A stretch of 64,000 nt of DNA from Micrasema longulum. Taxonomy: Eukaryota; Arthropoda; Insecta; Trichoptera; Brachycentridae. The DNA is taken from NCBI GenBank assembly GCA_022494885.1, contig JAGVSM010004499.1:62001-126000 (forward strand). The letters are read 5' to 3'. Below, in pieces: positions 21,877 to 31,980 of the stretch (the stretch's first letter is position 1; each line of letters begins with the position of its first letter). A program made the translations under genes and the position numbers. The notes beneath the pieces were generated by a model. It worked only from the letters and a program-made list of their open reading frames with translations. It did not search any database and was not told the DNA's origin.

Positions 21877-23312
21877 TTTGATTCCATTTTCTAATAGTGA
21901 GTTATTTACAACTCGTTGAAAATGGCCCTCAAAATTAAATATTTGGGTAAATAATAAGAACGCAAATATTTCTTTTTTCTTAAAGAATAAAAAAAAAATA
22001 AATATAAAAAATATTACATACATCCAGTTAAAGTTTTTCACAAATATAATGAGAGAACAAGTTACATAGTAAAGAGAAAAATAATATATTGTATAAGACA
22101 TGAGAAAAAAAAAAGAGCTCGTAAAAAGGTTAAGGGATGAGGAAATAGAGTGGAGGAGTGGGGAGAGGAATTTTCATAATATAGTTGACCAATTAAAAAT
22201 TTTGATATTATAATAAAATAAACATAATTAAAGGAACATAAACTTATTACACACTGACAAATGTTTCATTTTACAGTGTTTCAAAAAGTTTTTTTTTGAA
22301 GTCACAAAATTTTGTATTAAAAATATCCAAATGGGGACAAAGTAAATTACATTTGGAGCAGCTACGATAAATAAACGAGTTTTGAACATATTTTTTTTTG
22401 ACAATGAATTATAAAAAAATGAACTTGTCGTGTTGACTTTATGGGACAATTGATTGAAATACGCTCCAAGAGATATGGACTATCGATAAAATTGTTTAAA
22501 ATTTTAAAGACAGATCAGAAATGCTTCTACGTTTAGTAAGATAAGTTAAACTATGAAAGGAAGTAGAGTCTTCATACGAGTCAAAATATGTAAGAGATCT
22601 ACGATCCAGAAGTTTAATATATTATACAATATGTTTTTGAAATCCATTAAATTAATATGAAATATTTCAAATAACACGTAGATGTGTGTTACGTCAAAGG
22701 CAAATAATAATTTTAAATGTTGCAGTATCTCGACAAAACATTTTCTTTTATTTTTTTCATAATATTCCGTAAACAAAATATTCAACAATGAATTCAATAT
22801 TCAAGAAGTCCGACACGAAACAATAAAAGTTTACGTGTGCCATAGATAAATGCGGATTTGTTAGTGTTGCCACTTTTTCATTCGTCTTTGTAATTGAATT
22901 GTCGGAGGGTTTTCAAGAATAGCATCATGACGAAGCAATCGAGATGCCCAATCGACTATTGTCGAGGGGGTGACGAAATGTCACATCTTTCCAGCATAAG
23001 GCTCCTGCTGCACAAGTGCGTGAAGAAACTGTAGATATTGTGCTAATGAACGTTGAACCGACCCGAGACCTGAGACCGGACATCGGAATATCGGAATATC
23101 GGAATATCAGAATATCAGAATATCAAATACCTGCCACTGAGTGTCGACTCTACAACCTGCGACAGGCGCGAGGTGTGACAATTTCGTAACTCCACAATGT
23201 TGTTTATATTTGGAAATTTGCCCGATACATAGTTTACTACCGCAGACCATTGATTCGGAATCAAATTATAATTTACAGAACAAACTCATTTTTATCGAAG
23301 CATTCGATATTG
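21877..23312. other. AT-rich spacer
   Basis: The open frames on the minus strand (21868-22101, 22228-22449, 22546-22797) are Phe/Ile/Lys-rich translations of AT-rich DNA, with no domain. These could be decayed LINE 3' UTRs but no motif proves it. An octamer array sits at 23083-23128. Confidence 0.3.
23083..23128. repeat. Tandem repeat, 8 bp unit GGAATATC
   Basis: Five to six units, the first three GGAATATC and the later ones AGAATATC. Confidence 0.85.
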
Positions 23313-23390
23313 ATTATACTACAGTAAAGCTACGTTTATCCGAGCTCCCGTCATCCGGATTGCCAAATATTAGGATCGTTATCAGGAAAT
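23313..23390 (+). repeat. Dispersed repeat F, pogo/Tigger-like end, copy 1
   Basis: CTACAGTAAAGCTACGTTTA, then TCCGAGCTCCCGTCATCCGG and ATTGCCAAATATTAGG. The same order appears at 25537-25602. CAGTA followed by repeated (A)TCCGG/TCCGA blocks is the look of pogo/Tigger terminal inverted repeats. This is inferred from resemblance, with no transposase seen. Confidence 0.45.
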
Positions 23391-23782
23391 AAAAAATAAA
23401 GGAGATATTATAATAATAAATACCTAAAAAAAGGGCCCTGGCGGCCGGCGCGTTTACTGAACACGTTTAATTCTTGTGTGGCTGTGATGTCACACTAGTC
23501 TACATACGATACGAGACTTGATATACCTATCTCTCTCATTGTTTTAAATCGTGAAGTTGTATTTTTTGTAATCTTTAAATGGACGGAAAAAATGGATGGA
23601 AAGTAAAATTTCTATAAATAAGCTGAATTTCAATACAAAAAATAGTTATCCTTACTACGCGAAGAATAAATGTGACGCCAATACAGCAATAAATATGTAT
23701 AAGAGCGAGCACGAAGGTATAACTCATAACAAGGAAGACATTAAAAGCTGTTCTGTGGCCGGTGTTAGTGTGAAAGAGATTC
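23391..23782. other. Unassigned DNA
   Basis: GC-rich snippet GGGCCCTGGCGGCCGGCGCG near 23433; otherwise featureless. The open frame at 23596-23841 runs into repeat E and is not considered a gene. Confidence 0.3.
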
Positions 23783-23948
23783 AGTCCGTTATTGGCAGTG
23801 AGCGGGGGTGCATGCGTGTAAATTACATGAAACAGGGCTAAATTATATTTTTATAAATTATAGAAATGGAATTATTAAACGGCGTGTCTCCACTTACTTT
23901 TTTTTTAAATATCTGAACTTCAGAATATTCCGTCTTTTGCTTGGATTT
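23783..23948 (+). repeat. Dispersed repeat E, copy 2
   Basis: Aligns with 15990-16197: CAGTCCGTTATTGGCAGTGA, ACAGGGCTAAATTATATTTT, TTATAAATTATAGAAATGGA, GTGTCTCCA, CTGAACTTCAGAATATTCCG. Confidence 0.6.
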
Positions 23949-24534
23949 ATTTTTTTATCACAGCCTTTTAAGAGTTATTATGCGTACCTACGTTTTTATG
24001 AGATAACGTCTAGCACTTATTAATCCGGATAGTTAGAATTTTGCTGTACTTTCAAACGTAAAATTCGAGGCAACGCAATGCGTGCGAATATAATAATATT
24101 TAAAATCATATATTTTTGTATTTAGATATTAGAATCCTGAACTCTGAATTTTACTGTTTTTTTTTAAAATAGAAATATTTTTATCCCTTTTTCTTTCCCG
24201 GTTCCTCTTTCTCTCTCCTTCCAAACGAATAATCTGATTTCACATACCTCACCATTTAATATGTAGAGCATAATGTACTTAAAAGAAGATAATGTGTGCA
24301 AGCCTTATCTCCTAATTAAAAATCAGTAGGTCCTTCAAATACAAATTTTATACGAAACATATTATCGGAATAAATGCGAAATGCGAACCAAGCGGGTATG
24401 AAAAAACGTGAAATGAATATTACAGAAAGAGCCTTGTCGCGATTCCCCATCCAAATAACGTACAAGTAGGTCTCCTTGTATGTAGAGATTTGGAGTTGCT
24501 TCGGGCGGAGGTTAACCTTAGGCCCGCCGCTCTC
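23949..24534. other. Unassigned AT-rich DNA
   Basis: No element recognised before the LINE TSD at 24535. Confidence 0.3.
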
Positions 24535-24548
24535 TGTTACTGTCACTG
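24535..24548. repeat. Left TSD of minus-strand LINE
   Basis: TGTTACTGTCACTG, 12 of 14 identical to 25166-25179 (TGTTACTGTTATTG). Confidence 0.6.
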
Positions 24549-25165
24549 TTTTTTTTTTTTTTTTTTTTATTTATTGGGGATATCAACAGTAATACATGTA
24601 ATACAAATATAACAAATAACATATACAGAGAATAAAACCAATGACAGATATCCACAGAAATACATTAAATACACGTACAATACATACTAGTGTGTTTGTG
24701 TAAGTGTAAGTGAGTGAGAGGGTGGGTGTGTGGGTGTTATATTGGAAAGAGGGTGTCAGGTATCGAAAATATAAATATATATAAAATATTAAGAAATAGA
24801 GATAAAATTTAATAAAATAAAATAAAACTTTATTATTGAAACTAAGTATAAGACAAAAAAGTATGTTTTAAGACGCGCATTTAAAATGTTATTTTTTTTA
24901 CAATCAAATGGATCAATAAGGGGAAAGTTCAAATTATATTCACTAGCAAAACGTATAAGTGGAGAGTTCTGGGCATAGTTCGTACGAACCGCTGGCACAT
25001 GAAATAGAGAGCTCGACGTGTGACGGGTGCGGTAGCCGGGGACATTTAATGATAACTCTGACAAAAGAGCCGGACTATCAAGGCGTCCACTGAGTATGTC
25101 ATGAAGCACCCCCATGTCCAACAGTAGACGGCGATCTCCTAAAGTAAGCAAGTGGTGTTTTTTGC
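24549..25165 (-). mobile_element. 5'-truncated LINE with poly(A), minus strand
   Basis: On the minus strand: C-terminal coding part, then a 3' UTR containing CACACACCCACCCTCTCACT-type sequence, a CCAATAAATAAA polyadenylation signal and a 20 nt A tail (T run 24549-24568). It is bounded by 14 bp near-identical TSDs. About 617 bp, one of the cleanest retroposition events in the window. Confidence 0.85.
24789..25160 (-). pseudogene. LINE RT C-terminal fragment
   Basis: Minus frame from about 25160: HHLLTLGDRRLLLDMGVLHD, ILSGRLDSPALLSELSLNVP, SLFHVPAVRTNYAQNSPLIR and YNLNFPLIDPF. This is the conserved C-terminal region of Jockey/CR1-type LINEs (RR-x-x-x-D, LF-x-x-P-x-x-RTNY-x-x-x-SP-x-x-R). The frame is uninterrupted to its stop at 24789, but the 5' truncation removes the RT. 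Upstream open sequence to 25367 is host flank read through by chance. Confidence 0.8.
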
Positions 25166-25179
25166 TGTTACTGTTATTG
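25166..25179. repeat. Right TSD of minus-strand LINE
   Basis: TGTTACTGTTATTG; see 24535-24548. Confidence 0.6.
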
Positions 25180-25536
25180 TTACCGCTCCACCGGTCACGG
25201 GTACCACTTCCTCTGCGCGGCTGGATGGCGCATGAGCTCGCTCCTCGCGCAAGGTAACAAACACCTTGTCGATAACCAATCATCGTTCTTATTATCACCG
25301 CCAGCGCCGGCGGAGTGCGCTTACACCAGCCGACCAGCGCGGTGACATTGTTCGGCAAATGATTCATAAATCAAAAGAGGCAGATAAACTTATCGACGAT
25401 AAATCGACGTTTTTATTTTGATAATCGAATTTCTTTACAAGATCTTTGCATTTCCTTGAAAAGTTTGGTACGTTAAAATGTTGGTCTTTTAGATTTTAAA
25501 ACACAAAATATTACACGCTAATTAGTTTTTAAAATT
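25180..25536. other. GC-richer flank
   Basis: 25190-25350 is CpG-rich (CCGCCAGCGCCGGCGGAGTG). No domain in any frame and no repeat. From 25370 on it is AT-rich. Confidence 0.35.
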
Positions 25537-25602
25537 ATTTACGGCAGAATTCCGTTTTTCCGATCTCCACTCATTCGGATTGCCAAATATCCGAATCGAC
25601 AA
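25537..25602 (+). repeat. Dispersed repeat F, pogo/Tigger-like end, copy 2
   Basis: TTACGGCAGAATTCCGTTTT, TCCGATCTCCACTCATTCGG, ATTGCCAAATATCCGAATCG: same motif order as 23313-23390. Confidence 0.45.
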
Positions 25603-26221
25603 TGCGAAAATTCGGTCGCAGTTCATACGTGAGCGCTGCGAAAATGATTACACGACGGCGTTTATTTCGAGCGAAAAAAATACTATTTATTTTATACCAA
25701 CATGTATTGAAATTGTTAAATAACGAACTACATAATAAAAATGTTTTTTTCTGCCGAAAATGCAGGCAGGAAAAACGTGCGAGAGCGACACGTTCACGTC
25801 GAGCAAATGGCTATAGCCACAAGGTCCTGTCCGTGCGTGTTCGCACGAGGACAATGCGGCCGCTAGCGCTGACGGCTGCTCGCGGTGATGGAAGTGATCA
25901 TTATTCCCCGGAGATGCCCGTCTATCTCAGTGGCGATGTCCCGGGACAATTGTTTGCGCTACAAATTGCTATTTACTCGTGGACGCTTTTAAGTAAGTTT
26001 TTCATGTGATTCCAATACGCTATATTATTTCAAAAGCAATAAAATCCGGCACTCGGCCTCAAATCTCATTTCATCTCGAACTACCATTGGTCCATTTCAT
26101 GTTTATCGTCCAAATCCACATGACACGGTAAAATTAGGGTCGTTAGATATTTATTATATTCTTTTTTAAAGTTTTTCGACGGCTACTCTCCGGCGAAAAT
26201 CCCCAAAAAAAATTGAATGGA
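25603..26221. other. Unassigned DNA
   Basis: The plus-strand open frame 25602-26009 is Arg-rich in the middle (CRKCRQEKRARATRSRRANG) with one CxxC, from a GC-rich patch at 25770-25940. I do not recognise it, and it begins inside repeat F, so I regard it as chance. Confidence 0.3.
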
Positions 26222-26262
26222 GATTAGTCGTGCGGTTAGTGCGTTTGCCTGCCGTAGGATAA
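26222..26262 (+). mobile_element. tRNA-like A-box fragment
   Basis: GATTAGTCGTGCGGTTAGTG followed by CGTTTGCCTGCCGTAGGATA resembles the 5' half of the SINE head at 62658 (GGTCTCGTGGTGCAATGATC, CGTTTGCCTACCGT). The B box is lost. Confidence 0.45.
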
Positions 26263-26856
26263 AGAGACATAAATATTAAAATACGATAAATATGTCACGC
26301 CAAGCGGAATTTTACGAATTAACTGTTCAATTATTGTATTGTAATACAAATATTGGTTGCGGAAAGTGTGCACGTAAATTACACGAGTAAACATGCGCAA
26401 TGGGCTGGCGTGTGAATTCTGGTTTTTACTTCATTTCACTTTCATGTCACATCTCGACCCATCGAATTCAAATATTTTACTAAAAACACAATGTAAACGT
26501 GATATTATGCACAGCAGGATTTTTGGTATCGAGTTCCATCTCAACCGATTCGGTCATAATATGTAGGTATAATTATTATTATGTTAACTGACTGAACTAA
26601 ATTATTTATAATATTTTAAGTTTAACCAAATTGTATACAAGTATAACATCTGGATCTCATCTCCCGGGAAGTTTTTTATTTGGAAAAAAAAACCGGAGAT
26701 TTATAAACAATTCACATAATCATATTTATGTGATGTATGAGTCCAATTTCAGTTTTTCACAACTAAACACCGCTAAAATACTAATGAACAAAAATAAACA
26801 AAAAAGTATGACCTCGTTACAAAATAATAATAGTTAGGCCCAGGGCGTTAGGTGGG
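26263..26856. other. Unassigned DNA
   Basis: No features recognised. Confidence 0.3.
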
Positions 26857-27600
26857 ATCAATTCAATTCATTTATTAAAAATAATACATACATTACAAAC
26901 TAAAATTTAAGACGTACATATTATAAAAAAACAAAAAATACGTAGAGACTTGTCAAAATAGTAGGAAAATCCTGCTCCGAAAATCCCCTTCGAATACATG
27001 GAACAGATCAACATCTAGAGCGATGTTGTTCAGCATAGCGGTAGCTCTTCCAACAGGCATGACCATCGGTAGGTTAGTCCTGTATATGGGAATATGAAAC
27101 AATCTATGTTGACGCTATCTTAGGTAATTATCAGGAACATACAAACCAATCCTCATCATAATCTCGAAATTAGCGATCATACCGCGCAACAATCGATAAA
27201 AATGTGGAGTCAAATACACATTCCTTTTAGTCTTAAAACTGTTGTAGCCATGCACACTCTGGATAAACTCGGTCGGGTTGAGCCAAGGATAATACCCGCA
27301 CTCTCCCATGTAGAGATATCTCAGAAACTTATTTTGGATTTTCTCTATCATAATAGAGTACTTCGGTTCATTTGGCCCCCAAATCATCGAGCCACTCTCG
27401 AATCTACTTCGCACCGAGGGGTTGTAAAGAGTTCTCAGTGCGTAGGTATTTTTAAAAACCCTGACAGTACGCGGAACAAATCCTAACATCTTCAATGCAT
27501 TATCACTGATTATCTCAATGTGTTCATGAAATGTCAAGGTGCTCACAAAACGCTCAGATCCTTAATATTCGATGTTTGTATCAGATTCTGGTCATTCATT
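26857..27600 (-). mobile_element. LINE 3' part, minus strand
   Basis: Coding remnant, then an AT-rich 3' UTR ending in AATAAATGAATTGAATTGAT, a short TTGAA-type tail (plus-strand 26857-26876). It is 5'-truncated near 27600; no TSD identified. Confidence 0.75.
26957..27600 (-). pseudogene. LINE RT thumb/C-terminal region
   Basis: Minus order: SNIKDLSVL (about 27570, the KDLG-type motif), a frameshift, then LTFHEHIE, ALKMLGFVPRTVRVF, TLYNPSVRSRFESGSMIWGP and IEKIQNKFLRYLY (LINE thumb signature). A stop follows DNYLR at about 27117, but the frame continues with RLFHIPIYRTNLPMVMPVGR and NNIALDVDLFHVF, the C-terminal Jockey-like block. One frameshift and one stop; the RT palm is missing. Confidence 0.82.
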
Positions 27601-27840
27601 TTGTACAAATAACACACGCCAATGTACAAATAACATTATGTACAAAAAGTAAAATAAGTAAAAAAAAAATATTAAAAAAATATAGTGTTTTGAGCCCTAG
27701 TAAAGGACGTGACCGAACACTTGGAAACATTAAACCTAAGTTTGTTTCACCTTCCCCATTCAGATATATTAGATATATCAATTTGGAGAAGACGGAAATC
27801 GACACACGTTGTTATTGTTTTAAGTCAACCGCAAACAAAC

Positions 27841-27992
27841 GGTGGCCTCCGTGGTGTAGTGGTCAAGACGCTTGACTCACGCACGGAAGGTTCCGGGTTC
27901 GAAGAACGCTCAAGCCTGGGTGCTCTGTGATATAATTCACCACTGTAATTAGGCCTCCTGGCCTGTTGTGGTGCAAAAAATAAAATGTAAAA
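27841..27992 (+). mobile_element. tRNA-derived SINE
   Basis: The head GGTGGCCTCCGTGGTGTAGT, then GGTCAAGACGCTTGACTCAC, has a good A box. GGGTTCGAAGAACGC is a B box with its last part altered (expected GGTTCGANTCC). The body contains CACCACTGTAATTAGGCCTC and CTGGCCTGTTGTGGTGC, and ends in an A-rich AAAAAATAAAATGTAAAA tail. It abuts a LINE RT fragment at 27993. Confidence 0.75.
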
Positions 27993-28088
27993 CAACAGAT
28001 AACGCGAGTTCAAAATTACATTTTTAATATTATTAATGATAATTGAGAACAACAATGGACCCATGTGAGAGCCTTGCGGGACACCCGA
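27993..28088 (-). pseudogene. LINE RT fragment cut by a SINE
   Basis: The minus frame reads SGVPQGSHMGPLLFSIIINN, then ILNSRYLLF, the RT block leading to the catalytic [FY]ADD. The sequence ends at the F, where the SINE tail begins, so the catalytic aspartates are missing. Only about 32 codons are recognisable. Confidence 0.75.
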
Positions 28089-28284
28089 GAAAGAAAAAAA
28101 AAGATAAAGAAACACTCTGACGCGAATAGACTGTAGCAGACGTAGTGGGATATAAAGGATAAGGAAAGATTAGGATAAGATAAGATAGGAAGAAGAAGGG
28201 ATTCTGTTGTGAAGTTTACCCATAAAAATGCATATGAAAAATGCCAACCAAAGAAGGCAAGATAATAATAATAATAAAGTAATA

Positions 28285-28400
28285 TTACAGCAGAGATAGA
28301 GAACATTTGATAGAAGGTAATATGGAAGTCTAGGCAGTTACAGGGTTTGTTTCCTGTCACTGACTGCTTTAAGTGGCCACTTGACACATTGCATAACGGG
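28285..28400 (+). repeat. Family B fragment, one arm
   Basis: ACAGCAGAGATAGAGAACAT, AGAAGGTAATATGGAAGTCT, AGGCAGTTACAGGG, CTTTAAGTGGCCACTTGACA match the left arm of family B. Confidence 0.7.
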
Positions 28401-28897
28401 ATAACATGGCATGATCCCCGCTTGCTGCTGACGTCGAAAGACATAACCCAGAAGCGCGACGCAGAGGCATCGGTGAGGATCTAAGATATATCAGAATAGT
28501 ACCGGAAATAAAGACTATAATTGGCAACAGGACGCAAAATGCCGCGATCTCTTCAAGTGAGACGGAAGACCTACTGACCTACTGATGTCCTGATGTCCAT
28601 CAATAATACAACTTCTCTCGAATGAGTCGAGAGCAAATGCGGAAAAGTTTCCATAGAGATCTACAACCGAAATTCCTTCGCTTTCCTAAAAACGAAACAT
28701 TTTAAAATTTGCCATTCTTGTTGGTATATTCAAATATTGATATTTCCTCAACTCTTCTCGGCTGAATTATTCAACCTAAATACTCATATGTATCACAACG
28801 CTCGAGGCCAGAAAATATTGTCGGTTGTACTAACTGGTCGAAGAAGTATGAAAATTTAAGAATATTTTCAAACATCGCCTAGAAGTGAAAAAAATAA
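28401..28897. other. Unassigned DNA
   Basis: Contains CTACTGACCTACTGATGTCC-type short repeats near 28570. No gene recognised. Confidence 0.3.
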
Positions 28898-29345
28898 AAT
28901 AAATCTCACACGCAGTGATAAATGTTTCGGCTCTTTAACTTCACAAAAATCAAATAGATTAATTAAAGAAATACAGATGTTCAAACGTAGGCAGAATGGC
29001 AGAACTTTATTGAATTTTTTTACATAAGCATTCTTTTGAACAATTATTTAATTCCCGCCAAACTGCAAAAGCAGTTTTTTTGCAGGGATTTCTCTCTTTA
29101 AATATTTTGGTAACACAATGTAATAATGTTTACATAAAAATATATTTATTTTTTAATATATCAATAAAACAACAGTAAAATAAAATTAAATACAAGTAAA
29201 TCAAGTCTTTTTGATACCGAAATATGTACAAAATAATAAACTAACACTTTTTTAACACTGTTTTAAATAGTTTAGTTTCCCCCTTTCTTTACATGCCTCA
29301 AACCAGCCAATGACAGATCATAAGCCTTTTCGATGCCTAGACTAA
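28898..29345 (-). repeat. Family B copy split by an AT-rich insert
   Basis: 28898-29003 holds the inner part (GGCTCTTTAACTTCAC, AGATGTTCAAACG, GGCAGAATGGC). 29288-29345 resumes exactly where the family would continue (CCTCAAACCAGCCAATGACA, GATCATAAGCC, GATGCCTAGAC). About 285 bp of AT-rich DNA in between is foreign to the family and contains a CTGCAAAA/TTTTGCAG hairpin near 29070. Confidence 0.6.
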
Positions 29346-29394
29346 TATATTATTATATTAATTATTTGTTGATTTTTCTCCATTCGATTTCCTT

Positions 29395-29470
29395 TAAAGA
29401 GGATTTTTATTGAGAGTAGCTATCGAGTTGAAAGCGCTCGTCCAGAATTCTAGTTCTATTTTTCACACAG
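29395..29470 (+). repeat. Dispersed repeat D, copy 2
   Basis: GAGAGTAGCTATCGAGTTG, CGTCCAGAATTCTAG and TTTCACACAGAG parallel 21228-21312. Confidence 0.5.
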
Positions 29471-30112
29471 AGTTGTATTCATCGCCCGCCCGGACACGGA
29501 TAAATTATTACTCGTAGCTACGTACTCGAATGTTGTCGAACAAGCTAATCGCATCTGTCATTATTTGGTCAAGTTCACACGATAATCGTGTTGGAAAACG
29601 AGAAACGGACTGCGTTCGATCTCGGACCTCGCCTCGGTCCGCGAGTCCGCCATTTCAATTGCATATTTTGTGTCACCTTTGCTAGGAATCGAATGCGAGA
29701 CCGCTGTCGCGGAAGACGAACGCGCTTATCGCTATCGAAGTATTTGAATGTGCAATTTATCCCGCGTCCGCTCCTCCGCGAAAGCCCGGGCGTTTCTCGA
29801 CCCTCTCGCGCCCTCCGGGCCCCCGGGTGGCGCCACTCGCGCTGACAGCGGAGCCTTGACCGCGATCCTGCGCCTCGCCATACTGCCGTACTGTCATAAT
29901 ACGTACTGCCATACGCCGCACGCCATATGGCACAGTCGCCGGGGACAGTGGGGCCAGTGGAGACGAGACCAGACGTACCGAGTTACTCGGGTGAGGCACT
30001 CCGCGGGTATAATCCGCATACGTTACACACGACTTGTATGTATAACTCCCTGCAGTTCACTCGAGTTATATTTACAAGTGATTTATTTTTTAATCTTTAG
30101 AATATCAACAGA
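29471..30112. other. GC-rich, CpG-rich islet
   Basis: 29590-30010 is clearly GC-rich (GACCCTCTCGCGCCCTCCGG; GGCCCCCGGGTGGCGCCACT) against an AT-rich background. All overlapping open frames here (both strands) are by-products of high GC. A CATACTGCCGTACTG/CATACGCC short imperfect repeat lies near 29880-29930. It could be a promoter-type CpG islet or a conserved non-coding block; nothing in it decides. Confidence 0.4.
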
Positions 30113-30630
30113 TTTTTTATTTTTTTTTCAATAAAAACCTTTACTAGCATAAAAAAAACAAAACATACAGTAAAAAAAATGGATCCCTTAAGGTTGAACT
30201 TGCCAAAAAAGAGTCTGGCTCTTGCGTTTGGCAAGTTTACAAAATATTATAAAAAATAAACAGAAAATGCAAAACAAAATAATACGATAAATAAAAAAAT
30301 TAAACAGTTGTAAAAATTGAGAAAATTTAACACTAATAACAAATTTTTAAAATAAATAAAAACTCAAAATGTATAAATCGATAAACACAGGCATATATTA
30401 TACAGTCACCTTTATTTTCAAAATACGGTTAATGTTAATTATGTCAGGAAGCTTTTCTTTAATTTATCCTTAAATTTTTCTTAATTTATTTCTTGACGTA
30501 TGTGGTAAATCATTGAAAAGCTTTCCTCCTATGTAAGTATAATGATGTTTGGCCGTGGTAGTTTTGATTCTATGTAGAGCGAGGCATCCTGTCCTTACCT
30601 TAACCTTCCCGTAATACGGTCCGATGGGAG
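30113..30630 (-). mobile_element. LINE C-terminus and 3' UTR, minus strand
   Basis: Minus frame: KTTTAKHHYTYIGGKLFNDL then PHTSRNKLRKI and a stop (about 30470-30580). This is the C-terminal Y-x-Y-x-G-x-K-x-FN-x-LP block of LINEs. The 3' UTR contains AACTTGCCAAACGCAAGAGC and ends in an A run (T run 30113-30128). RT motifs are absent. Reading frames further upstream are broken. Confidence 0.65.
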
Positions 30631-31422
30631 GCTCTCCTTATGCACCCGGAGCTTACAACACTTATAGATATACAGGTTATTGCGCTTATATTTAGAGAAA
30701 TAAAACTGATTATATTGTAGAATACATTTAACTATATTTATGCGTTCGCAGTTTACTATAATATTTTGATTTTATTTTGTCGTCGGTTGTTACCCAAATT
30801 AAAAAATAAACTTTCATCAATCCTCAGCGCGCCTCATTAGCCGTACTTTCGGTTGCATTTTCATCCTTCGCCGAGTGATCGGTCAAGGCGGAATAATTAG
30901 TTTTCATTCACCGATAGGCAACAAAGCCTTTATTTTTTATGGGAGCTATTTCTCTTGACCTTTTCTCCATAATCGAACTAAACATGGCGAGCAATAAACT
31001 CTGTTAAATGATTAAATTACTAATATAGTTTATTGGCTGCCCCGAGCGACGATCCGTCGGCTGATCCGGATTATGTTGGAAGTTAAATTAATCTTCTGGT
31101 CGAAAAATAAGACGGTTCGGGTTCGGAGCCGCGAACTGCGATCGCGAGAAATATTGTAACACGAGTCACGTTCGCGTAGGCATTGTAGATGTAGATTGTA
31201 GGCAATACAAGAAACACTTCGGTTAACCTTTTCTGGCGATAACGCTACAAACTACCCGTCATTACTATTCAAGATTTAAAAGAGATTAAATTAAATACCG
31301 TCCGAGCAAATTGAAGGATTATCTCTCTTTATATTGATTCAATCACAAAACTGCCAAGGTTTGCGTTGCATAATAATGACTGTTTTTAAACTATCTCTTT
31401 TTAAGCTTTTATTTGAAATGTT
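30631..31422. other. Unassigned DNA with short CpG-rich runs
   Basis: 30810-31160 has CpG-bearing blocks (CGAGCGACGATCCGTCGGCT) between AT-rich parts; no element or coding signal. Confidence 0.35.
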
Positions 31423-31980
31423 TACTTTTTTTATTTATATATATATTTGAACCCCTGTATTTAGTAGCCTTACGTGTCATGTACAAGGCTAAGGTACTCG
31501 GAAAAATGGTTTTTGTTTGTCTTGGAAATGGGATGTTCGATCACTAATTTTGGTTTATTACCTTTTTGAGTCCAATCACCAGTGTTGCAAAATACAAAAA
31601 CAATGGCGCGTGATAACTACATTTAACTACGTGTGTATATCTGTTAAGGATATTCCATCTTTCCTGCATTCTGCTTCAAGATTATGGCGTTGCAAACTGA
31701 AAAATGGGCACTGAAATAACAGATGTTCGATACTCTGTGAAGAAATATCATCGCATGGACAATAGTCATCATTCCCTAATTTAAACCTATATAGATAACT
31801 TCTCATAGCTCCGTGTCCGGTTAAAATTTGAGTCGTTTCGAAAGTACTTTGGTGATGATGACGGAAGTTTGCTGCATCAGCCAGCGCTGGGAAAAACATT
31901 TTAGTGATTTTACCTGTAGAAGAAGCGTTTACTATTCCTCTATTGAATAAAATGTTTACTATTCCTCTATTCAACAAATG
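31423..31980 (-). pseudogene. LINE C-terminal (RNase H-adjacent) fragment, minus strand
   Basis: Minus frame: LTGHGAMRSYLYRFKLGNDD, YCPCDDISSQSIEHLLFQCP, then SLQRHNLEAEC. LTGHG-x-x-x-x-YL-x-x-F with C-x-C...H-x-x-x-x-C is the cysteine/histidine block after the RNase H domain of I/R1/Jockey-type LINEs. The N-terminal end shows a 27 bp direct duplication (31927-31980). The T-rich 31423-31440 may be the tail. Different family from the other LINEs here. Confidence 0.78.
31927..31980. repeat. 27 bp direct duplication
   Basis: GTTTACTATTCCTCTATT occurs twice, 27 bp apart, the second copy diverging only at its end. Confidence 0.85.

Noticed and set aside
24789..25367. 192-codon minus frame as a single gene
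   Set aside because: Its first third is host flank; only the part after about 25160 is LINE, and the TSD marks the junction.
25602..26009. 135-codon Arg-rich frame with a CxxC
   Set aside because: Begins inside repeat F and covers a GC patch; single CxxC only.
29588..30134. GC-rich overlapping frames as exons
   Set aside because: Several frames on both strands are open at once, there is no domain, and the composition alone explains them.
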